Shown here: piece after piece, positions 1-5,107 of the stretch
How the letters are laid out: every line of letters begins with the position of its first letter
Numbering within the stretch: the first letter of the stretch is position 1
Source: Bacteroidota bacterium
Lineage (GTDB): Bacteria > Bacteroidota > Bacteroidia > Bacteroidales > UBA1556
Assembly (NCBI GenBank): GCA_003648395.1
Contig: QMPB01000236.1
Coordinates: 1 to 6,909, forward strand
DNA length: 6,909 nt
Direction of reading: 5' to 3'
Translations under genes and position numbers: made by a program
The notes under the pieces: generated by a model
The model's database searches: none
Told to the model about the DNA's origin: nothing
Seen by the model: only the letters and a program-made list of their open reading frames with translations

Positions 1-534
1 TAATACTTGAAATCCAAATGAATGATTTTTATTGGCATTATAGTGAACTTCAGCACCTGTAAGAAAGTTGTCTGCCATCTCTATAATATCAGAATACTCG
101 TAGATGTCTATTGGATTTAAGTCAAATTCATATCCACCCCAGTCGGCATAAGTTTTACCAAAAGTAAATTGCCATTTCTCTGATAAATCAAAGCGGAGGT
201 ATGCAAAATCAACACCTTTAATAATCTTGTCGATAGATTGTGGTTCAAAATCACTAGTATATCGATGACGAAAGCGGAAGAATACTTTCTCGTGTACATA
301 GCCTTTGAATTCAAGTCTAAATTGCTCAAACTTAAATTTAGTTCCTAAGTATTCTCCATCTTGAAAGTCGTTTCTTAAGCCTGTTTGCATATTCATGATA
401 AGATCAACATTCTTTAAGAGCTCTTGTTTTTCGTTAGGAATTAGATTTCTATATGTAGTTGTGTCACCTTGTCGTTGCGAGTATCCAATATTAAAAATTA
501 GAGTTGCAAAAAATATAGTTAATAGAATTTTCAT
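1..534 (-). CDS. Outer-membrane porin, Porin_O_P (phosphate-selective porin-like) family, N-terminal part
   Basis: The reading frame is open from an ATG at 534-532 to the window edge, giving 178 residues; the C-terminal part is missing, since family members are usually about 350-450 residues. Residues 1-20 form a Sec signal peptide (MKILLTIFF..., ending GYSQ). The mature part alternates short polar and aromatic strands, as in a beta-barrel: KFEQFRLEFKGYV near 77, VFFRFRHRYT near 94, VDFAYLRFDL near 120 and WQFTFGKTYADWGGYEF near 134. The 'structure of the input, then FGK..., then GGYEF and a DNFLTGAEV segment' pattern is that of Bacteroidota porins annotated as OprP/OprO-like. The substrate cannot be read from sequence; many Bacteroidota members are not phosphate-specific. 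It lies in the same orientation as aspA-ansB, separated from ansB by 103 bp that hold a terminator-like hairpin. No Shine-Dalgarno is visible, which is normal for the phylum. The inferred role is diffusion of small anionic or polar solutes, perhaps asparagine or aspartate, to the periplasmic enzymes encoded upstream. Confidence 0.8.
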   Translation of the reverse strand, partial: MKILLTIFFATLIFNIGYSQRQGDTTTYRNLIPNEKQELLKNVDLIMNMQTGLRNDFQDGEYLGTKFKFEQFRLEFKGYVHEKVFFRFRHRYTSDFEPQSIDKIIKGVDFAYLRFDLSEKWQFTFGKTYADWGGYEFDLNPIDIYEYSDIIEMADNFLTGAEVHYNANKNHSFGFQVL

Positions 535-556
535 ATGTTAATTATTTGAGATTTAT

Positions 557-626
557 AAAAAAAACAATACCAATTTGAAACCTGATAGACTTTTATATTG
601 ATTTATCGATGATTCCAAATTGGTAT
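557..626 (-). terminator. Intrinsic terminator-like hairpin between ansB and the porin gene
   Basis: Read on the minus strand, an 11-bp perfect inverted repeat (ATACCAATTTG at 626-616 is the complement partner of 577-567) is followed two bases later by eight consecutive T residues (564-557). This is the layout of a rho-independent terminator, though the 38-nt loop is long and the stem is AT-rich. It starts 12 bases after the ansB stop. Only 22 bases separate the T-run from the porin ATG, so there is no room for a separate porin promoter after the hairpin. It could be a leaky terminator or attenuator lowering porin expression relative to the enzymes, or a processing/stabilising hairpin. Confidence 0.6.
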
Positions 627-637
627 AAATATTTATT

Positions 638-1717
638 TTAATACTTAATAAAAAGTTCTTGCAATTTTTCTCTGCTCATATCTTTATCTTTATGTAGGGC
701 TAGCATTAACAGTATTCTAGCTTTTTGAGGGTTTAGCTCATCTGAGGAAACAGTTCCATAATCAGTATCAACTACTTCGCCATGAATTAAAACTGCACCA
801 ACAGGAACACGAGTAGCTCGTACAACAGGAATTCCTGCAGCGGTAGCTTTTTTAGCAGCCTCTAATGTTCCTTTATTCATATTACCATCACCTACACCGG
901 CAATAATAATTCCCTTTGCTCCTGCCTTAATCATAATATCAATTAGGTCTGTTGACATATCAGCACAACCATAAACAATATCAACACGAGGTAACTCCTT
1001 TACTCCTTTTATTGAGAATTCACTATTTACAGTATGAATACCATGTGGTTGATGAAAAAACTCAACAAGTCCAAAATTAACTGTTCCCATTTGACCATGT
1101 TCAGGAGCCATAAATGCCTGAACAGGAGTGGTAAGCATTTTTTTAACTGAATGGGCTGAAAGTATTGCATCATTTATTACTACCAAAACACCTTTGCCTT
1201 TGGCAGCATCACTGATTGCAACGGCAACGCCATTATATAGATTTAATGGTCCATCAGCACTTAATGCTGTGGAAGGACGCATAGATGAAACCAATATAAC
1301 AGGTTTATCACTTTTTACTGTAAGATTTAGAAAAAAGGCTGTTTCCTCCTGTGTATCTGTACCATGGGTAATTACAATCCCATCTACTGTATCAGTAGCT
1401 AGTAGCTCATTAATTCGATTGGCGAGAATCAACCATACTTCAACACTCATATCCTGTGAACCTACATTTGCTGTTTGTTCACCTGTTAAATTAGCCAGCT
1501 TTCGGATATTTGGTACTGCATCTATCATTTCACCTATTCGAACCTGACCAGCAGTATAACTTGATCCAGTAGAGCTTGATCCAGTTCCGGCGATAGTACC
1601 ACCAGTTGCTAACACTATAATATTTTTAAGTTCTTTGTCTTGCGAATAACCACTAACAGTCATTACTGCAGTTAATAGAACTACTAAAAAGCTTTTTAAG
1701 AATAATCTTGTTTTCAT
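638..1717 (-). CDS. ansB: Type II L-asparaginase, exported (periplasmic)
   Basis: This 359-residue enzyme should hydrolyse L-asparagine to L-aspartate and ammonia. Residues 1-26 form a Sec signal peptide (KTR, then a hydrophobic stretch, then SGYSQ before DKEL), so it should act in the periplasm. All catalytic residues known from E. coli AnsB have counterparts: nucleophile Thr41 in TGGTIAG, Tyr54, Ser87-Gln88 in GSQD, Thr120-Asp121 in HGTDTQEET, Lys193, and Glu314 in the C-terminal domain, with the NPQKAR motif near 329. Mature length matches the family (about 330). The E. coli disulfide (Cys77-Cys105) is absent: the second position is Ser136 and the only cysteine is Cys251. The ATG is preceded by an A/T-rich leader without Shine-Dalgarno. 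The gene follows aspA by 30 bp, so the two are almost certainly co-transcribed, and AnsB makes the substrate of that enzyme. Some glutaminase activity is possible and cannot be excluded from sequence. Confidence 0.95.
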   Translation of the reverse strand: MKTRLFLKSFLVVLLTAVMTVSGYSQDKELKNIIVLATGGTIAGTGSSSTGSSYTAGQVRIGEMIDAVPNIRKLANLTGEQTANVGSQDMSVEVWLILANRINELLATDTVDGIVITHGTDTQEETAFFLNLTVKSDKPVILVSSMRPSTALSADGPLNLYNGVAVAISDAAKGKGVLVVINDAILSAHSVKKMLTTPVQAFMAPEHGQMGTVNFGLVEFFHQPHGIHTVNSEFSIKGVKELPRVDIVYGCADMSTDLIDIMIKAGAKGIIIAGVGDGNMNKGTLEAAKKATAAGIPVVRATRVPVGAVLIHGEVVDTDYGTVSSDELNPQKARILLMLALHKDKDMSREKLQELFIKY

Positions 1718-1747
1718 AATAATTTAGTTTGTTTAATATTGAATTAT

Positions 1748-3235
1748 TTATTTATTTTTGTATTTAGATTTATCAAGACCAGTCATATTTTCTGGTGATA
1801 ATATTTCTTGAATTTGTTCTTCTGTTAATAAATTCTTTTCACGAACAAGCTCAAGAATTCCTTTTCCCGTTTCCATTGATTCTTTTGCTAATTCATCACC
1901 AACATGATGCCCTAATACAGGGTTTAAAGCAGTTACAATTCCAATGGTTGTTTCCATATTCCTTTTATGTACCTCTTCATTTATTGTAATACCACTCACA
2001 CATTGTTCGCGGAAGGTTTTCATGGTATTAGTCAATAATTTTTGCGACTCAAAAATTGTTAGTCCAACAACTGGCTCGTAAGCATTTAATTGCAAATCAC
2101 CATCAGAAGCTGCAATATTTACTGTTACATCATTACCTATAACTCGGTAGCTAACCAATGCCATTAATTCTGGTATTACAGGATTTACTTTACCAGGCAT
2201 TATTGAAGAGCCAGGTTGGCGTGGAGGTAAGTTTATTTCAAATATGCCATTTCTTGGGCCTGACGATAGAATAATTAGGTCGTTGGAAATTTTAGATAAT
2301 GTAGTTGCCATGGTTTTTAATGCCGATGAGTAAACTACAAATGAATGCAGACTAGAAGTAGCAGCAATCATATCGTCAGCATTTACAAACTCAAATCCTG
2401 ATGCTTTGTTTAAATGCTTTATTACATAAGTATCATATCCTTTTGGAGCGTTTAATCCTGTTCCAATAGCAGTGCCACCCATATTTAAGGTTAATAATGC
2501 ACTGCTGGCAAATTTTAGATTTGCTATATCCCATTCAAGCATAGATGCATAAGAATGAAACTCTTGCCCAACGGTCATAGGTACTGCATCCTGCAACTCA
2601 GTTCTTCCCATTTTTACCACTTCAAGATATTTATTGCCTAATACCCTAAATTCTTTAGCTAGTAAGCTAAGCTGTTCAGTTAGTCTAGTATTATGCAGAA
2701 GCATGGTAAGTTTTAATGATGTTGGATATGTATCATTTGTTGATTGAGACATATTTATTTCATCATTTGGAGAAATTTTATCATATTCTCCAATTTTAAA
2801 TCCTGCCTTTTCAAGAGCAATATTTGCAATTACTTCATTTGCATTCATATTGGTAGAAGTTCCAGCTCCTCCTTGGTATAAATCAATTCTGAATTGATTA
2901 ATATAGTTTCCATTTATTAATTCCATACAGCCAGGCTCAATTAGTTTAAGCATTTCTGGCTTCATTTTACCAGCTTCTGTATTCGCTTGTGCTGCTGCTA
3001 ACTTAATCATTCCCCAAGCTTTCATAAAATCAGGATAATCATTGATATACTGTCCTGAAACTTGAAAGTTTTCCATAGCTCGCGCAGCTTGTGCTCCATA
3101 ATAGGCATCAGTTGGAACTTTTACGTCTCCAAGCAAATCTTTTTCTATACGGTACTCTTGAGCCCAAGCTGTTGAAATTGTGCTTCCTAATGTTAGAAAG
3201 GTTAATAGTACTATTAGTAGTGTTTTTCTGTTCAT
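1748..3235 (-). CDS. aspA: Aspartate ammonia-lyase (aspartase) with a Sec signal peptide
   Basis: This 495-residue protein belongs to the fumarase/aspartase superfamily and should catalyse L-aspartate to fumarate plus ammonia. Family motifs are intact: YQGGAGTSTNMN (120-131), QSTND (164-168), GRTELQDAVPM (210-220) and the signature GSSIMPGKVNP (342-352), with catalytic Ser343, Lys349 and Asn351. The valine in QDAVP favours aspartase over fumarase (usually QDATP). These positions match Bacillus AspB numbering with a constant offset of 25, so a full-length enzyme follows an added N-terminus. That addition is a textbook Sec signal: NRK, a hydrophobic core (LLIVLLTFLTLG), then AWA before QEYRIEKDLLG. 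Only two cysteines remain (103, 412), far fewer than in E. coli AspA, which fits an exported protein. The substrate-contacting residue that is His188 in AspB and Gln in E. coli is Glu213 here. I chose the ATG at 3235; a TTG three codons earlier would add only MII and leave the signal intact. The gene is first in an operon with ansB. Confidence 0.92.
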   Translation of the reverse strand: MNRKTLLIVLLTFLTLGSTISTAWAQEYRIEKDLLGDVKVPTDAYYGAQAARAMENFQVSGQYINDYPDFMKAWGMIKLAAAQANTEAGKMKPEMLKLIEPGCMELINGNYINQFRIDLYQGGAGTSTNMNANEVIANIALEKAGFKIGEYDKISPNDEINMSQSTNDTYPTSLKLTMLLHNTRLTEQLSLLAKEFRVLGNKYLEVVKMGRTELQDAVPMTVGQEFHSYASMLEWDIANLKFASSALLTLNMGGTAIGTGLNAPKGYDTYVIKHLNKASGFEFVNADDMIAATSSLHSFVVYSSALKTMATTLSKISNDLIILSSGPRNGIFEINLPPRQPGSSIMPGKVNPVIPELMALVSYRVIGNDVTVNIAASDGDLQLNAYEPVVGLTIFESQKLLTNTMKTFREQCVSGITINEEVHKRNMETTIGIVTALNPVLGHHVGDELAKESMETGKGILELVREKNLLTEEQIQEILSPENMTGLDKSKYKNK

Positions 3236-3277
3236 AATAATCAAATTAATTGTCTGTAAATATTGGTTTGTAAAATA

Positions 3278-3287
3278 GGCTTAAGCC
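3278..3287. promoter_or_regulatory. 10-bp perfect palindrome GGCTTAAGCC upstream of aspA
   Basis: GGCTTAAGCC is a perfect palindrome 42 bases before the aspA ATG. It is a local GC-rich island in a very AT-rich leader. It could be a binding site for a dimeric regulator or a small feature of the leader. No known motif was recognised, and a palindrome of this length can occur by chance. Confidence 0.25.
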
Positions 3288-3397
3288 ATATATGATATTT
3301 CCTGTAATTAGAGATTAGTTTTACTATTAAACTATTCTGTAAATTATTTATATGGATGATATTTTCTTGAAACAATAGGTATTTTAATGGCTGTAGA

Positions 3398-3435
3398 GGT
3401 ATATATATAGTGTGTAAATACAATAAATATATACC
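3398..3435. repeat. 9-bp inverted repeat (GGTATATAT / ATATATACC) in the aspA upstream region
   Basis: GGTATATAT at 3398-3406 is the exact reverse complement of ATATATACC at 3427-3435, with a 20-base spacer. On the minus strand no T-run follows, so it is not a convincing terminator for the regulator gene. It may be an operator, a weak hairpin in a long leader, or a by-product of the alternating AT composition. Confidence 0.3.
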
Positions 3436-3547
3436 CAAGAATTAATAAGATAAGCAAAGTAGTATACATCATATATTTTGAATTAAGCATTAGAATACTT
3501 AAAAGCAAAAGTAGAACTTATTAGGTTATTCTTTAGTGTATATTAGT

Positions 3548-3566
3548 GGACAAAAGGCGGACAAAA
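3548..3566. promoter_or_regulatory. Direct repeat GGACAAAA x2, 11-bp period (possible operator)
   Basis: GGACAAAA occurs at 3548-3555 and again at 3559-3566, separated by GGC, so the period is 11 bp, about one helical turn. On the minus strand it reads TTTTGTCC-GCC-TTTTGTCC. It lies about 55 bases after the regulator stop and 310 bases before aspA. Tandem half-sites on one face of the helix suit HTH regulators bound as direct-repeat dimers. Which protein binds it, if any, is unknown. Confidence 0.35.
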
Positions 3567-3619
3567 AATATTAGCACTATTTTTATTATAATTCATGTGA
3601 ATAGGGAGCATTCTTAAGC

Positions 3620-4981
3620 TTAGAATTGTGCAATATAGTCTTCGAGCGAATCTATAGATTCTAGTTCCAATTTCTTCCGGATTCTATATCGGCTCTTTTT
3701 AATGCCTTCATTGGTGATATTCAATACTGAAGATATTTGATGTGAGGAAAGATGTATTCGCAAATAAGCACAAAATTTAAGCTCTGATTTTGATAAAGTA
3801 GGATGTGTTTCTTTAAGATTTATGAAAAAATTCTTATGTACTTTGGTAAAGCGTAATCTAAAAATCTCCCAATTATCTTGCTCTGTACTTTGAGTTTTTA
3901 ATTTATTTTGTATACCAACAAGTTCGTTATATAAATCTGTACCTATGTGCTTTACTAGGAGTTTGTCGATATTTTTTAATGCCGCTTCTATTACCTTAGA
4001 TGTCTTGCTTCTTTCGAGTGCAGTAGTAATTAATTCTCTCTCGTTTGATTCAAGCAATTCTGTAGACTTGAGCTTTTCTTGCTCTTGTAGTTTCTGCTTT
4101 TTCTCCAGCAAAATTTGATATGATAAATCCATTCCAATGCCCATAAAATAGGTTTTACCATTATCTTCTAATAGATACCCATCAAATAAATACGGAATAG
4201 GTCTCCCGTCTTTAGTGTTAAAAATTGCTGTTACTTGTGCACTACCAGTAGTGAAGATCTGTTGTATTGCCTTTTCAACCTTGGCATATTCTTTTTGATT
4301 GGTGAAGGTTTGATAAGGCTGCATATTTAGAAGCTCATTTTTTGAATAACCTAGTTTAGTTTCAAAATTATTATTCCATCTTTTAATATAGAATTTATTG
4401 TCAACCTTTTCGCATAAATAAAATATGCCTGGCAGATTATTAATAAGTATATTATTGAATTCTTTAGAGTTAATAAAGTGATTTTCTTGCAGTTCTATTT
4501 TAGCTTGATTCAGTCGTTCAATTTTATTAAAATAATCTTGCAATTGACTTTTTAGCAAGTTCATTTTAGTTATACGACCTTTTAACTCATTCTTATCATT
4601 ATGTATTTCATTAATATTGATTAAAATACCAGCCATATACTCTACACCAGCAACAATCACTACCGAGCGCATTGCAAGGCAAGGAATTATTCGCCCATAT
4701 TTTGTCTGTATACAATATTCTATAACTCTTTCTTTGTCATCTCCATCAACAATAAGTTCAATAAATTTATTGGCAACCCTGTCTTTATCATCTTTACAAA
4801 TTAGCTCAGTAACAAATTTGTTTTTTAATTCTTTTGCAGAATATTCCAAAAGAATTTCAATATTCTTATTCCAAGTCAAAAGTTTACCTTCTTTAGAAAA
4901 GATATAAGCATGCTCAGGCATGCCTTTTATTATCATTTCTAAAGAGAAAGGCACTCCATTAAGGGTATCTTGTTGACTCAT
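3620..4981 (-). CDS. PAS-PAS one-component transcriptional regulator with C-terminal LuxR-like HTH
   Basis: This 453-residue protein has no signal peptide or membrane segment and should be cytoplasmic. The first PAS-like domain spans about 15-123 (AYIFSKEGKLLTWNKN, then a K.G..IPC core). A helical, probably coiled-coil linker covers about 125-168. A second PAS-like domain spans about 176-288 (GIFYL, RWNNNFETKLGYS, TKDGRPIPYLFDG, then a GIGMDLS end). A long charged helix (290-365) connects to the C-terminal DNA-binding domain at about 385-450, with NFFINLKETHPTLSKSELKFCAYLR followed by the recognition part SSHQISSVLNITNEGIKKSRYRIRKKL. That last pattern is typical of Bacteroidota LuxR-like regulators. 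No histidine kinase or receiver domain is present, so it is a one-component sensor; its ligand is unknown. It lies in the same orientation directly upstream of the aspA control region, which makes aspA-ansB a plausible target, not a proven one. The ATG at 4981 starts just before the first PAS domain; no Shine-Dalgarno is visible. Confidence 0.85.
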   Translation of the reverse strand: MSQQDTLNGVPFSLEMIIKGMPEHAYIFSKEGKLLTWNKNIEILLEYSAKELKNKFVTELICKDDKDRVANKFIELIVDGDDKERVIEYCIQTKYGRIIPCLAMRSVVIVAGVEYMAGILININEIHNDKNELKGRITKMNLLKSQLQDYFNKIERLNQAKIELQENHFINSKEFNNILINNLPGIFYLCEKVDNKFYIKRWNNNFETKLGYSKNELLNMQPYQTFTNQKEYAKVEKAIQQIFTTGSAQVTAIFNTKDGRPIPYLFDGYLLEDNGKTYFMGIGMDLSYQILLEKKQKLQEQEKLKSTELLESNERELITTALERSKTSKVIEAALKNIDKLLVKHIGTDLYNELVGIQNKLKTQSTEQDNWEIFRLRFTKVHKNFFINLKETHPTLSKSELKFCAYLRIHLSSHQISSVLNITNEGIKKSRYRIRKKLELESIDSLEDYIAQF

Positions 4982-5006
4982 ATAAGTTCTTGTATTATTA
5001 ATTGAA

Positions 5007-5032
5007 AAGTAGTTTCTTTTTTTGAACTACTT
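5007..5032 (-). other. 8-bp stem hairpin at the predicted 5' end of the regulator mRNA
   Basis: AAGTAGTT at 5007-5014 is the exact reverse complement of AACTACTT at 5025-5032, enclosing a 10-base loop that is a polypurine run in the message. It begins about six bases after the predicted -7 box, so the stem would sit at or very near the 5' end of the transcript and about 25 bases before the start codon. A role in mRNA stability or as an operator is inferred only. Confidence 0.4.
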
Positions 5033-5037
5033 AATTG

Positions 5038-5045
5038 CAAAGTTA
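5038..5045 (-). promoter_or_regulatory. Bacteroidota-type -7 promoter box for the PAS/HTH regulator
   Basis: On the minus strand 5045-5038 reads TAACTTTG, a perfect match to the TAnnTTTG -7 element of Bacteroidota primary sigma factor promoters. It lies 56 bases before the regulator ATG in the 126-bp gap after the GH92 gene. The matching -33 TTTG is not present at the expected 17-23 base spacing, so the promoter may be weak or activator-dependent. Confidence 0.55.
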
Positions 5046-5050
5046 GTCGT

Positions 5051-5086
5051 TTTTCTTATAATCGATATTTATTATATCGAAGAAAA
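5051..5086. repeat. Imperfect inverted repeat after the GH92 gene
   Basis: CGATAT at 5063-5068 pairs with ATATCG at 5074-5079 around a 5-base loop, and outside it TTTTCTT at 5051-5057 pairs with AAGAAAA at 5080-5086, leaving a bulge of ATAAT on one side. It lies 22 bases after the GH92 stop. On the minus strand it is followed by an A-run, not a T-run, so it is not a standard terminator. It may protect the 3' end of the GH92 message or, because it covers the -33 region of the next promoter, act as an operator. Confidence 0.35.
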
Positions 5087-5107
5087 GAAACTTAAAACTA
5101 AACCAAT

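Larger units (their letters stand above)
3236..3619 (-). promoter_or_regulatory. Non-coding region upstream of aspA-ansB, presumed operon control region
   Basis: These 384 bases separate the stop of the PAS/HTH regulator from the aspA start and hold no convincing gene; the possible reading frames there have low-complexity, A/T-driven translations. The region must contain the 3' end of the regulator message and, most likely, the aspA promoter and leader. I see no perfect TAnnTTTG box with a correctly spaced TTTG, so no promoter position is assigned. It contains a direct repeat, an inverted repeat and a short palindrome that are listed separately. Confidence 0.5.

Noticed and set aside
1128..1547. 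A 139-codon open frame on the plus strand, antisense to ansB
   Set aside because: It lies wholly inside a well-supported asparaginase gene, and its translation is serine/threonine/isoleucine-rich with no recognisable family. It is best explained as an antisense shadow.
3236..3244. Alternative TTG start for aspA giving MIIMNRK
   Set aside because: ATG at 3235 is the standard codon and already gives a complete signal peptide; the extension adds only three residues.
3241..3438. A 65-codon open frame upstream of aspA on the minus strand
   Set aside because: It is rich in Leu, Ile, Tyr and Asn from A/T composition, covers the inverted repeat and palindrome, and has no recognisable start context or domain; I treat it as non-coding leader.
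3591..3602. Short near-palindrome ATTCA-TG-TGAAT after the regulator gene
   Set aside because: The arms are only 5 bp, with no following T-run and no match to a regulator motif that I recognise.
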